Positions 17,461 to 26,199 of a DNA stretch of 64,000 nucleotides are shown here, one piece after another. Under the pieces are notes generated by a model. The model worked only from the letters and a program-made list of their open reading frames with translations, did not search any database and had not been told where the DNA came from. The DNA is from Alkalispirochaeta americana. GTDB lineage: Bacteria; Spirochaetota; Spirochaetia; DSM-27196; Alkalispirochaetaceae. The DNA lies in assembly GCF_900156105.1 (NCBI RefSeq), contig NZ_FTMS01000009.1, forward strand, positions 62,001 through 126,000. The letters run 5' to 3'. Position numbers and translations under genes: made by a program. Positions within the stretch are counted from its first letter, which is position 1; each line of letters starts with the position of its first letter.

Positions 17461-18972
17461 TTATTGCACCGGAATGAATCCCACAAGTCCCCGCAGATCG
17501 TGATCGGTGAAACGAACTCCCGCTCCAAGGAAAAAATCCCGGTGATATACGTCCATGGCATCGTCCACCCCGCCAGTAAAATAGAGCCACTGCAGGGGAT
17601 TGTTGCTTTCGGGATCATAGAACGGATAAAACTGCCCGAAGGCGCGTAAATAGATACCATCGTCGGCGCCAAAATCGAAGGCCTCGCCGCTGAGCATCAC
17701 CCGTTTCACCGGCGATATATCGATTCCGATTCCGGGGGTGCTCTCCATTACCCCGGCGCGGATCGTCAGAGGCCCCCAGACCCGGGCCATCTGAAGGTTA
17801 AACTTCATCTCGTCTTCCTGTTTTACCGTGCGCGTTACCGTCTGTTCGGGGGATGTTCCGCCAGTTCCGGTGACATCGCGCTCAACGGTCTTCTCGGTTG
17901 TGACGGGAACAGGAGTATTGATCAGACCAAAGGTATAATAGCGGTCTCCCGTGCGGGGGACCAGCCGAAGATCAAAACGATCTTTGGTCTCCACCTGATC
18001 CATGAGCAACTCCGATCGGAAGTCAACCTGAACACCCATGCCCACGGTAGCGTCGAGGAACTCCTCGGCCTTTTCGGTAATTCGCACAGCCCGGGTATAG
18101 AGCTCGTCATCGTGAATGAGCTGACCCAGGTTGCCTTCGCCGTCGCGAACCACCCCGGTGATATGCGAGACGTTGTCAGCGCTTCCTTGCACAGAGGCGA
18201 TGACGTCCCGAAGTGCCACCAGGTTTGCCTCAACCTCTTCGATGCTTCGAACAATGCCGCTTTCGTTTTCTCCCACCATCCGGTCCAGCCGCGCTGTGAG
18301 TTGCGCGGTAGACTCCAGGATCTGCTGCACCATCGCCAGTTTGTCGTCGGCCCCGGCATCAACCCGACCGGTCATGGACTGGATCGTGAGCAGGGTGTCG
18401 CGGGCGATGGTGAGGTTTTCCTGCAGTAGCATGCTCACGGAAAAGGCAGTTTCCCTGGCAACGGCTACGATATCGTTCAGAGCGTCCACGGTTTCCCCAT
18501 CTTGCAAGAATGTGTGGAACTCGTCGACCAGACGGGTTGCACTGGTGGCGAGCTGGTTGGCGCTCTCCACGGCATCGGCCACGTTTGCCATCTGGCGCAC
18601 GTGCTGAACCTGATGACCATCCTGCAAAAGAGCTCCCTGGCCGCTTCCGGCATTGATCGAGACCGTGGCTGTACCAAGAATGCTCTCGGTTGCTTTCGAG
18701 ACCACAGCATCCTCGTACAACTGGACGCCCCGGCGTATCCGCAAGGCAAGGCGAGCCTGGTTACCGTCGAGCTCGATTGATGCAAGGCGTCCTACATCGA
18801 CCCCGGCGAGGCGCACCACCGAGTCCACCAGAAGCCCGCTGGCGTCGTCCACATAGGCGTAGACGGTGTAGGTTTCGCCCAGGCCGATGGTGCTCGATGT
18901 TCGGAGCACGTAAAAAACGGTGGCTGTGGCGATAAGGGTGACAAAAAGGCCGATGCTCAGATATCTGGACAT
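17461..18972 (-). CDS. mlaD: MCE-domain protein of a Mla-type lipid transporter, with a C-terminal barrel-like domain
   Basis: 503 residues, much longer than E. coli MlaD (about 180). One N-terminal helix anchors it in the inner membrane; an MCE domain (about 30-125) follows with VRLAGVDVGRLASIEL. Residues about 130-300 are a long helical or coiled-coil tract. The last 170 residues alternate polar and hydrophobic residues and contain blocks such as LQWLYFTGGV and FFLGAGVRF, resembling an outer-membrane barrel or a beta-rich cap. This suggests a periplasm-spanning lipid conduit. It overlaps mlaF by 16 bp and is last in the mlaEFD order. Transport direction is unknown. Confidence 0.85.
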   Translation of the reverse strand: MSRYLSIGLFVTLIATATVFYVLRTSSTIGLGETYTVYAYVDDASGLLVDSVVRLAGVDVGRLASIELDGNQARLALRIRRGVQLYEDAVVSKATESILGTATVSINAGSGQGALLQDGHQVQHVRQMANVADAVESANQLATSATRLVDEFHTFLQDGETVDALNDIVAVARETAFSVSMLLQENLTIARDTLLTIQSMTGRVDAGADDKLAMVQQILESTAQLTARLDRMVGENESGIVRSIEEVEANLVALRDVIASVQGSADNVSHITGVVRDGEGNLGQLIHDDELYTRAVRITEKAEEFLDATVGMGVQVDFRSELLMDQVETKDRFDLRLVPRTGDRYYTFGLINTPVPVTTEKTVERDVTGTGGTSPEQTVTRTVKQEDEMKFNLQMARVWGPLTIRAGVMESTPGIGIDISPVKRVMLSGEAFDFGADDGIYLRAFGQFYPFYDPESNNPLQWLYFTGGVDDAMDVYHRDFFLGAGVRFTDHDLRGLVGFIPVQ

Positions 18973-19748
18973 GGGGTGACCTCAACCTCCAGGGGTGTGG
19001 AAAAGGAATTATCGATAAACTTCTTTAGCACGGGGTGATCCGTGTTGACAAGGTCTGCGGGAACGCCTTGCTCCTGAATAACGCCGTCGTAGAGAAATCC
19101 TATGTAATCGGAGATGCGAAAGGTGGCCTGGATATCGTGGGTGATGAGGATGCAGGTGATCCCAAACTCCTGATTGACCCGCACAATAAGGTCGTTGATG
19201 CTCTCGGCAAGGACCGGATCAAGGCCGGTGGTGGGTTCATCAAAGAGAAGCACCGATGGTTGCAGCGCGAGTGTCCGGGCCAGCCCCACACGCTTGCGCA
19301 TCCCCCCCGAAAGCTCCGACGGCAATTTTCGCTCTATCCCGGGCAACCCTATCCACTCGAGCTTCTCCTCCACGATAGTGCGTATCTTGCGCTTGTCCTT
19401 CATGCGGAGTGTTTCCACCAGGGGGAAGGCTATGTTGTCATAGACATTCATGGAATCGAAAAGGGCCGAATCCTGGAAAAGGTACCCGAAGTTTCGCCGG
19501 ATCAAGCGTCTCCGCTCCGGCGGGGCTGCGGTGATCTCTTCACCTTCGTAGAAAATTTGTCCCCGGTCGGCGGTGAGCACTCCGATGATTGTCTTGATGA
19601 GGACGCTTTTGCCGGTTCCGCTCTGGCCGATGATCGCAGTGATCTTTCCCTTCGGGAAGGAGATGGTAGCGCCTTGCAAGACCTTGTTCTCGCCGAAACG
19701 CTTGTGCATGTCATGAACCGAGACGATCGTTCTATCCACTATTCTCAT
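18957..19748 (-). CDS. mlaF: ABC transporter ATP-binding protein of the Mla-type lipid transporter
   Basis: 263 residues. Walker A GQSGTGKS, signature LSGGMRKRVGLART, Walker B LLFDEPTTGLDP and the switch histidine in ILITHD are all intact. The KRVGLART signature is typical of the MlaF/Mkl family that drives MCE lipid transporters. It would power phospholipid movement between membranes together with MlaE and the MCE protein. A 149-bp gap separates it from mlaE, unusually long for this otherwise tight cluster; I saw no clear promoter or terminator in it. The SD at 19748 is weak. Confidence 0.9.
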   Translation of the reverse strand: MRIVDRTIVSVHDMHKRFGENKVLQGATISFPKGKITAIIGQSGTGKSVLIKTIIGVLTADRGQIFYEGEEITAAPPERRRLIRRNFGYLFQDSALFDSMNVYDNIAFPLVETLRMKDKRKIRTIVEEKLEWIGLPGIERKLPSELSGGMRKRVGLARTLALQPSVLLFDEPTTGLDPVLAESINDLIVRVNQEFGITCILITHDIQATFRISDYIGFLYDGVIQEQGVPADLVNTDHPVLKKFIDNSFSTPLEVEVTPCPDI

Positions 19749-19897
19749 CCTATCCGATGATCCTACCCGATATGGGAAAAAGATACACGTCAGGAGGAAA
19801 AAATCAACCGCTCCTTTGCAGGGCTCTGCACGGCCTCTCCACGGGATTCATCGTTTCCCGCCAGTCCCACAGGCCAGCCAACACGCAAGGTGACAGG

Positions 19898-20725
19898 TTA
19901 ATAGAGAAACTGGAGCATGAGATCGGCCATAATGTAATCGGCAATAAGAATACCCACCGACGAGGCCACCACCGCCCGGGTTGCAGACTCGCCCACCCCC
20001 TTGGAACCACCGGCGGAATAAAACCCGTAGTAGGCGCAGATCACGCTCATCATGAAGCCCATAACAGCGGCCTTAATGAGCCCCGAAATCACATCGATGG
20101 GATTTACCAGGGAGTACAGCTGTTCTACAAACCCCCCAGGATCAACTCCCAGCATTTCCACCGCCACAAGGTAGGCCCCCAGAATCCCCACGAGGTTCGC
20201 CAGTCCGGTAAGGATGGGAAAAACGATAACGCTGGCCACGAGCCGGGGAACCACCAGGTAGTGGATTGGATCCACCGACATGGTTTCCATAGCATCGATC
20301 TGTTCGGTCACGCGCATCGTTCCCAGCTCGGCGGTCATGGAAGAACCGTTCTTTGCAATAAGCATCAGGGTGGTCACAACCGGCGCCAGCTCCCTGGCCA
20401 GAGTAAGGCCCACAGCGGCCCCAACCATGGCCTCGGCCTGAAACATGGCCATTACCATGGTCATTTGCAAGGAAAAGATCATACCGATGGCAGCGCTTGA
20501 AAGTGCAATGATAGCTACAGAGCGAACCCCGATCCGCTCCATTTGCTCTGCGTAGAGACGCCACCGGACAGGAGGCATGAAAAGCCCCCGTAACGTGTGC
20601 CCCAGGAAAACATAGAAGCGGCCCAGCTCCTCCAGGTTCTGAACCACCCGTCTTCCCAGGTTTTCTATCGGGAGCAACACCAGGGGCGTGTTCTGCTCCC
20701 GGATATCCTCACGAGGGTCCTGCAC
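19898..20725 (-). CDS. mlaE: MlaE-type lipid transporter permease
   Basis: 275 residues from a GTG at 20725 with AGGAGG 7 nt upstream, inside the end of the exonuclease gene. The conserved MlaE (YrbE) core is visible: GMIFSLQMTM, GAAVGLTLARELAPVVTTLML and AELGTMRVTEQIDAME, with about five or six membrane segments. It forms the dimeric membrane core of the MCE lipid transporter. Its position between a nuclease gene and mlaF shows the transporter is read from the upstream gph-mutase transcript. Confidence 0.9.
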   Translation of the reverse strand: MQDPREDIREQNTPLVLLPIENLGRRVVQNLEELGRFYVFLGHTLRGLFMPPVRWRLYAEQMERIGVRSVAIIALSSAAIGMIFSLQMTMVMAMFQAEAMVGAAVGLTLARELAPVVTTLMLIAKNGSSMTAELGTMRVTEQIDAMETMSVDPIHYLVVPRLVASVIVFPILTGLANLVGILGAYLVAVEMLGVDPGGFVEQLYSLVNPIDVISGLIKAAVMGFMMSVICAYYGFYSAGGSKGVGESATRAVVASSVGILIADYIMADLMLQFLY

Positions 20726-20737
20726 CGGGCCTCCTGG

Positions 20738-21310
20738 TCACGTAAGGACCTCCGAGAGCTCAAGATCACCCATAAAGCTCAGGGCGCCGACGCAGTGTTC
20801 AAAGAGGCGCGCGCACTGCCGGGCATCGTCCCGGGCCCGGTGCGCTGTGTTCGCGGGGATACCAAGCATCTCCACCAGGTTTTGCAAGGCGTAGCTTTTC
20901 TTTCCGGGGAAGGCCCGCTTTGCCAGAACCTGGGTATCAATAATGAGGTTCGGCACCGTGGGCATCCCGGCCCGCTGCAGCTCCGCCCGGAGAAAGGCCG
21001 TATCAAACCCGGCATTGTGAGCAACAAGTATCGATTCCCCCACAAAATCCATGAACCGGGGCAGGATCACCGCTGCCAGGGGCTTGTCGGCCACCATGGC
21101 GTCGGTGATTCCACTTACCCGGGACGCCTCGGGATGGATCGCCATCTCCGGGTTGCAGAGTTCATTGAAATCAGCAATCTCCTTCCCTGGCATGAACCGC
21201 ACCGCGCCAAACTCTACCACCCGGTCTACAGCGGGATACAGCCCCGTGGTCTCGAAATCGAAAGCCACGAAGGTACAGGAGGAAACGGAGAGGGTGGGAT
21301 CTATTATCAT
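20738..21310 (-). CDS. DnaQ-like 3'-5' exonuclease (DEDDh family)
   Basis: 190 residues. Catalytic motifs in order: Exo I FDFETTGL, Exo II HNAGFDTAFL, and Exo III HRARDDARQC, giving the D-E-D-D set with the histidine of the DEDDh subtype. It matches stand-alone DnaQ/PolC-type proofreading exonucleases or RNase T-like enzymes; no polymerase domain is attached. It may trim DNA or RNA 3' ends. Its ATG overlaps the mutase stop codon (ATGA), so translation is coupled to the mutase. Confidence 0.88.
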   Translation of the reverse strand: MIIDPTLSVSSCTFVAFDFETTGLYPAVDRVVEFGAVRFMPGKEIADFNELCNPEMAIHPEASRVSGITDAMVADKPLAAVILPRFMDFVGESILVAHNAGFDTAFLRAELQRAGMPTVPNLIIDTQVLAKRAFPGKKSYALQNLVEMLGIPANTAHRARDDARQCARLFEHCVGALSFMGDLELSEVLT

Positions 21311-23082
21311 CGGGAAGCCTCCTGGATGATGGCGAGAATATCCTCTTCTATTGCAGCGATGCGGCCACTTACAGCTTTCTGAAGAGCCGGAAGATCACGC
21401 GAGGGCTCACTGCAGGCGCTTATGTAGAACTTGATCTTGGGCTCTGTCCCCGAAGGGCGGGCGCTCACTCGTGTTCCATCGGCAAGGAAGAACTGGATCA
21501 CGTTCGATGAACCCAGTCCCGGCCCGGCCTCACTGGACCCCCGGGCCGGATAGAAAATCTGATCGGTTTTGACGTCGTAGATCCGCTCTACCGCTGTGCC
21601 TCCCAGAGAAGCGGGCGGAGCCGTCCGGAGCTGTTGCATCAAACCGTCCATGGTGGCCTTTCCCGCCTGGCCTTCGAAATATTTCGAGATTGTCTGCTCT
21701 TCGTAATAACCGAAATTCTGCCAGATCTGGCGTAGCCGGTCCATCACGGAGATCCCCTGGTTTCGCCAGTGCAGGGCCATTTCCACGGTGAGCATCGTGG
21801 CCGTTATGGCATCCTTGTCGCGAACTTCCGTGCCGATCAGATAGCCATAGCTCTCTTCATCGCCCAGAACAAACTGGGGACCGGCGGGGTCTTTTTCAAG
21901 ATCCCGCATGATCGATGCGATGTGCTTGAAGCCTGTGAGGGTCTCGTAGACCTGTGCCCCGTAATGCTCTGCCACGGCACGCTGCAGGGCCGTGGTGACG
22001 ATGGTTGTCACGAAGACCGGCTCCTGGGGAAGCGTGCCCAGGGCCTGGCGCTGACCAAGAACATAATCGGCCAGAAGAACTCCCAACTGGTTGCCCGTAA
22101 CGAGAGTCAGATCGTCGCCATCGGGGACAGCAATACCCAGGCGATCGGCGTCGGGATCGGTGCCAATCACGATATCGGCACTCTCCCGCCGACCCAGGGC
22201 AAGAGCCATCTCCAGCGCGCTTGCCTCTTCGGGATTTGGAAACGCCACGGTGGGGAACTCCGTGTCCGGGGCGCGTTGCTCGGGAACGGTAATGACCTGG
22301 ACACCCAGCTCGCCCAGAACGCGCTCCACCAGGGGAGCACCCGTGCCATGGAGGGGCGTAAAAACAGCCTTCACCTCACCGCCTTTCTCGCGGAGTAGTT
22401 CGGGCTGCACCGACTGACGCTTTACCATAGCAACAAAGGCATCGTCTATGTCGGCACCGATATACTCCAGCAGCCCCTGGCGCAGGGCATCATCCTTCTC
22501 CAGGAGGCGAATCTCCCCGGGTTTTACAGCCATCACCTCCTGGATAATGTTTGTATCGTCCGGCGAGACCACCTGGGCGCCGTCGTCCCAGTAGACCTTG
22601 TAGCCGTTGTATTGAGGCGGGTTATGACTTGCCGTGACCATTATTCCCACCGACGCCTTATAGTAACGCACGGCAAAGGAGAGAAGCGGCGTGGGCCGCA
22701 GATCATCTACCAGATAGGCCTTGATGCCGTGAGCAGCAAACACCAGCGCTGCCGAGAGTGCAAACTCCCGGGAATAGCGGCGGTTATCGTGGGAAATAAC
22801 AGCAGCCCGGGTTCCATCGTTGCGAAGGGAGCCCGCCTGGGCGGTATATCGGGCCAGACCCGTCGTTGCCCGGGCTATCACAAAGGGGTTCATCCGATTG
22901 AACCCTCCGCCAATCACACCGCGCAACCCTCCGGTGCCAAACTCAAGATCTGTATAGAAGCGGTCGGAGAGCTCCTCCCATTTTCCCGTTTCAAGGAGAA
23001 CTTCTACTTCCCTGGCAAAGACGGCATCCTGCTCTGCATCAATGTAGGTCCGGGCCGCGGCTTTTATCTCGTTCTGCGTCAT
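21307..23082 (-). CDS. Phosphohexomutase (phosphoglucomutase/phosphomannomutase)
   Basis: 591 residues from the ATG at 23082, with GGGAG 8 nt upstream; longer readings enter the gph gene. The phosphoserine loop is VTASHNPPQYNGYK, the metal-binding loop is IGTDPDADRLGIAV, the sugar-binding loop is DEESYGYL and the C-terminal phosphate-binding loop is RPSGTEPKIKFY. The length and DEESYG fit the PgcA/YhxB-type alpha-phosphoglucomutase of bacteria. It interconverts hexose-1- and hexose-6-phosphates for glycan precursor supply. Start and stop codons overlap gph and the exonuclease gene, so all three are co-translated. Confidence 0.92.
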   Translation of the reverse strand: MTQNEIKAAARTYIDAEQDAVFAREVEVLLETGKWEELSDRFYTDLEFGTGGLRGVIGGGFNRMNPFVIARATTGLARYTAQAGSLRNDGTRAAVISHDNRRYSREFALSAALVFAAHGIKAYLVDDLRPTPLLSFAVRYYKASVGIMVTASHNPPQYNGYKVYWDDGAQVVSPDDTNIIQEVMAVKPGEIRLLEKDDALRQGLLEYIGADIDDAFVAMVKRQSVQPELLREKGGEVKAVFTPLHGTGAPLVERVLGELGVQVITVPEQRAPDTEFPTVAFPNPEEASALEMALALGRRESADIVIGTDPDADRLGIAVPDGDDLTLVTGNQLGVLLADYVLGQRQALGTLPQEPVFVTTIVTTALQRAVAEHYGAQVYETLTGFKHIASIMRDLEKDPAGPQFVLGDEESYGYLIGTEVRDKDAITATMLTVEMALHWRNQGISVMDRLRQIWQNFGYYEEQTISKYFEGQAGKATMDGLMQQLRTAPPASLGGTAVERIYDVKTDQIFYPARGSSEAGPGLGSSNVIQFFLADGTRVSARPSGTEPKIKFYISACSEPSRDLPALQKAVSGRIAAIEEDILAIIQEASR

Positions 23083-23759
23083 CACGTTTTCTCCCTTCTT
23101 CTTTCCTGAAGCCCCACGAACTCTCGAAGGCTCTCGACACTGTGGCAAATCTGAAGAGCCCCCGCTTGCCGAAGGGTCTTTTCATCGCGAAATCCCCAGG
23201 ACACCCCTACAGGGACACATCCGGCGCTACGGGCAGTTTCCATGTCCACCTCGGAATCTCCCACAAACAGGCATTCCTCGGGTTGCACCTCCAGAGAGAG
23301 AAGAATCTCCCGGGTGCTCTGAGGATTCGGCTTGTGCGCCACGCCAGGCCGGTTGCCCAGAACACGACCGAACCAGTTTCTTCCAAGCGTTTGCTCCACA
23401 ATAACCTGAACCAGGGGGTCGGGCTTGTTGGACAAGACAGCCATTTTTATTGTAGCGTCTCTCATGTCTCTGATCAATGCAGGCACACCGGGATACGGTG
23501 CGGTTTTGACCACGGGACGTCGCTGATACTCAGCCTCCACGGCCTGGGTCATCCGGTCAATCAGGGCATCATCGGCCCCTTCTTCCAGACTGCGGCGAAC
23601 CAGTTCCCGCATGCCCCAGCCCACACGGCGACGGCATTGTTCAATCGAAAGCGGAGCGTACCCGTGATGAGCCAGGACTCGATTCAGGGCATCGGCGATA
23701 TCAGCCAGGGAATCCAGAAGGGTTCCATCAAGATCAAAGATTACAGCTTTTTGGCCCAT
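23082..23759 (-). CDS. gph: HAD-superfamily phosphatase, phosphoglycolate phosphatase-like
   Basis: 225 residues. HAD motif I DLDGTLLDS, motif II VLSNKPDP and motif III/IV KPNPQSTREIL ... FVGDSEVDMETA are intact, with a helical cap typical of the Gph/PpaC branch. It would hydrolyse 2-phosphoglycolate or another small phosphate ester. It is the first gene of the minus-strand run. A promoter TTGACC, 17-bp spacer, TACCGT ends 8 nt before the ATG, and no SD exists, so the mRNA may start at or near the ATG. Confidence 0.87.
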   Translation of the reverse strand: MGQKAVIFDLDGTLLDSLADIADALNRVLAHHGYAPLSIEQCRRRVGWGMRELVRRSLEEGADDALIDRMTQAVEAEYQRRPVVKTAPYPGVPALIRDMRDATIKMAVLSNKPDPLVQVIVEQTLGRNWFGRVLGNRPGVAHKPNPQSTREILLSLEVQPEECLFVGDSEVDMETARSAGCVPVGVSWGFRDEKTLRQAGALQICHSVESLREFVGLQERRREKT

Positions 23760-23800
23760 ACCACAGGACGGTATCGGCGGGAGGCAGAAAGGTCAATGCG

Positions 23801-24616
23801 GTGCCCTCAAAACAACCTCGAGGAGAAGCCCTCTTTCACGGGTATTACCAGGATCTCTTTGGTGATCGCTGGCCTGCGCTCCAGCAGGCCCTGGAGGGAG
23901 AAGCTCTGCGAATTCCCGTGAACGATCCCCCCTATTACCTGGACCCTGCCTCGGCAGCGGTGGCCCGTCTTCTCCCGCTGGGACAAAGAAACCTTGATCT
24001 TTGCGCTGCTCCCGGGGGAAAAACCCTTGTTCTGGCAGGGCGGCTTGAAGAACAGGCCACACTGACAGCCAACGAGCGTTCCCAGGCCCGTCGGGATCGG
24101 CTCCGACGAGTTCTGAAAGAGCATCTGCCTCGGGACGTGCAGCAGCGTCTGCGCGTAACCAGCCACGACGCCCGGCGCTGGGGGCTCCACGAACCGGACC
24201 AATACGACGCAATCCTGGCCGACGTGCCCTGTTCATCGGAACGGCACGTCCTGGCGGACCCGACAGAACTTGCCCGCTGGAACCCTCGGCGCATAGACAG
24301 AATTGCCATCACCCAATTTGCCATCCTGGCAGCAGCGATCGACAGCGCCAAACCGGGAGGGTACGTCCTTTATGTTACCTGCGCGCTTGCAAACCGGGAG
24401 AATGACCTCCTTCTGGAACGAACTCTTGCCCGACGGGGCCATCGGGTGGAAGTCTTGCCGCTTGATCCGGAATCGCTGGCCAGGGAAGGGATCAGAGGTG
24501 CCGAGAAGACCACCTGGGGGCTACACATCCTGCCGGACCGCTGCAACGGGGCAGGCCCGCTTTACTGCTCGTTGCTACGGCGTCGCCAACCATCCTCGGC
24601 AGACGTGCCGGAATAG
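23801..24616 (+). CDS. RsmB/NSUN-type RNA cytosine-5 methyltransferase
   Basis: 271 residues from a GTG at 23801 (AAAGG upstream). The SAM-binding motif I is LDLCAAPGGKTL, the catalytic cysteine motif IV is ADVPCSSERHV, and the second cysteine motif VI is VTCALANRENDLLLER. This two-cysteine arrangement defines the m5C RNA methyltransferases. There is no N-terminal NusB-like domain, so it is shorter than E. coli RsmB and closer to the minimal NSUN type; the RNA target is unknown. Its 3' end overlaps fetB by 55 bp on the opposite strand. Confidence 0.85.
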   Translation: MPSKQPRGEALFHGYYQDLFGDRWPALQQALEGEALRIPVNDPPYYLDPASAAVARLLPLGQRNLDLCAAPGGKTLVLAGRLEEQATLTANERSQARRDRLRRVLKEHLPRDVQQRLRVTSHDARRWGLHEPDQYDAILADVPCSSERHVLADPTELARWNPRRIDRIAITQFAILAAAIDSAKPGGYVLYVTCALANRENDLLLERTLARRGHRVEVLPLDPESLAREGIRGAEKTTWGLHILPDRCNGAGPLYCSLLRRRQPSSADVPE

Positions 24617-25395
24617 ATCACAAGCCGCTTGTCGGCTGTAAAAAAGGTGCGATACCCTGCATCGGTAACCACATAGACCGTTATGGCCACCGAGGCCAGG
24701 ATCCCCAGCATTATTGCGATCTGGTACCGGATTGCCTGGGCAGGAGCACTCCCCGAGAGGATCTGCCCCGTCATCATGCCGGGAAGAAAAACAATACCCA
24801 TGCCAACCATGGAGTTTATGGTGGGAACCAGGGCGGCTCCAAAGGCTTCCCGGGCATAGCGCTGACCGGCAGCACCCGGTGAGGCGCCCAGCATGAGGGC
24901 TCCCTCGATTCGTTCCGCGTTGGAGCTGATTCCTGTCACCAGGCGTTCGACCCCCAAGGTGATCCCGGTCATGGCGTTTCCCACAAGCATCCCTGCAATC
25001 GGAATGAAATAGCGCGGTGCGTACCAGGGATCAACCCCAAGGATGAGGACCATGAAAAATATCACCACCGTGACCGTTCCGGCACAGAGCCCCGCCGTGA
25101 TGACCCGGCGCAGTTCGGGAGAGAGCGGCACTCCCACCCGGGAAAAGATATTTCCGACGGCAAAGCCCTCCATTATCAGAAAGACCAGAAGGGTAAACAC
25201 CCAGGAGGGCTTCGCGAAGAGCATCTCCAGAATGTACCCGGCCGCAACGAGTTGCACAGTCATCCGAAGGGTGGCCAGGAATATCTCCACCCTTCGGCTC
25301 CGGTGCCCCAGACGCCCCGCCAGAACAAGAACGCCCAGAACCAGCACGTACGAAAGAGCAAGACGAGGCAGGGATATCTCGGCAGCTCCCGTCAT
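24562..25395 (-). CDS. fetB: FetB-like ABC exporter permease
   Basis: 277 residues from the ATG at 25395, which overlaps the upstream ATPase stop codon and has a GGGGGTGG SD. About seven membrane segments. Conserved blocks include LRMTVQLVAAGYIL, GMLVGNAMTGITLG, GASPGAAGQRYAREAFGAALVPTINSM and GIVFLPGMMTGQILSG, which identify the FetB/YbbM (UPF0014) family. In E. coli FetAB exports iron and helps resist oxidative stress. The 3' end overlaps the RNA methyltransferase gene tail-to-tail. Confidence 0.9.
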   Translation of the reverse strand: MTGAAEISLPRLALSYVLVLGVLVLAGRLGHRSRRVEIFLATLRMTVQLVAAGYILEMLFAKPSWVFTLLVFLIMEGFAVGNIFSRVGVPLSPELRRVITAGLCAGTVTVVIFFMVLILGVDPWYAPRYFIPIAGMLVGNAMTGITLGVERLVTGISSNAERIEGALMLGASPGAAGQRYAREAFGAALVPTINSMVGMGIVFLPGMMTGQILSGSAPAQAIRYQIAIMLGILASVAITVYVVTDAGYRTFFTADKRLVIYSGTSAEDGWRRRSNEQ

Positions 25396-26042
25396 GATAC
25401 CACCCCCTGGCGAAAGATTCGGGTCTGGACCACTCCAAGACTGGAAAGATCCCGGGCGTGAGTTGCCAGGATCACCGTCTTTCCCGAGGCAGCCCACTGG
25501 CTCAAGATGGAAAAGATTACCTCCTCCGTCGACGAATCCAGCCCTGCCGAGGGCTCGTCCAGAAGGACCGCAGAAGCATCCATAAGAGCAATCCGTGCCA
25601 AGGCGAGACGCTGTTGCTCTCCTCCCGAAAATCTGCGCGGGTCATCGGTCAAACTTTTCTCCAGGTTCACCGCTTTCAGAGCCCTCTTCAGAGTCCCATC
25701 ATCGGGCAGGGGACGATCGGCCAGCAAACACCCTGCCAGAAGTTCGTCGCGCAGACGCTCCGTAAAAAGCACGGGACGCTGGGCAAGCATCACTACCTCC
25801 CGGCGCAGTTGTACCGGATCCCTTTCTTTCAGAGGGCGTCCCTTGTAGGAAATTTCCCCTTCCTCCACAGGTGTCATTCGATTCAGAAGGCGCAAGAAGG
25901 TCGTTTTTCCACACCCGCTGGGCCCCTGAAGCACTGTAATGCTTTCGCAGGGGATGCTCATCGGTTCCACCGAGAAAAGATCACGAACCAGGACCCCCTG
26001 GAGACGAAAAAGGTCCTGTTGTGACTCCGAAGAATATTTCAT
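25392..26042 (-). CDS. fetA: FetA-like ABC exporter ATP-binding protein
   Basis: 216 residues from the ATG at 26042. Walker A GPSGCGKTT, signature FSGGEQQRLALARI, Walker B VLLDEPSAGLD and the H-loop ILATHAR are intact; the short length fits FetA/YbbL. It pairs with FetB (ATGA overlap) as an exporter, probably of iron. Promoter TGGACA (complement of 26074-26079), 17-bp spacer, TATTGT (complement of 26051-26056) ends 8 nt before the ATG and there is no SD, another leaderless candidate. Confidence 0.88.
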   Translation of the reverse strand: MKYSSESQQDLFRLQGVLVRDLFSVEPMSIPCESITVLQGPSGCGKTTFLRLLNRMTPVEEGEISYKGRPLKERDPVQLRREVVMLAQRPVLFTERLRDELLAGCLLADRPLPDDGTLKRALKAVNLEKSLTDDPRRFSGGEQQRLALARIALMDASAVLLDEPSAGLDSSTEEVIFSILSQWAASGKTVILATHARDLSSLGVVQTRIFRQGVVS

Positions 26043-26167
26043 GGATAAATACAATACGAAGCCTGTCAGAAACTGTCCAGAAGCTCCTCGTATAACCATA
26101 ATTACCCCCAGCCGGACAACAATAATTGAGGAAGTGGAATAAAAAATTTTCCCCTCCCCCTACCCAC

Positions 26168-26184
26168 AGCGAAGACGCTTCGCT
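26168..26184. promoter_or_regulatory. Perfect inverted repeat at the uvrD promoter
   Basis: AGCGAAG-ACG-CTTCGCT is a perfect 7-bp-arm palindrome. It ends at the first base of the -10-like TACACT (26184-26189), 10 nt before the uvrD ATG. Its position fits a repressor operator; an SOS (LexA) role is only a guess. Confidence 0.45.
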
Positions 26185-26199
26185 ACACTGGCGCTCCCG

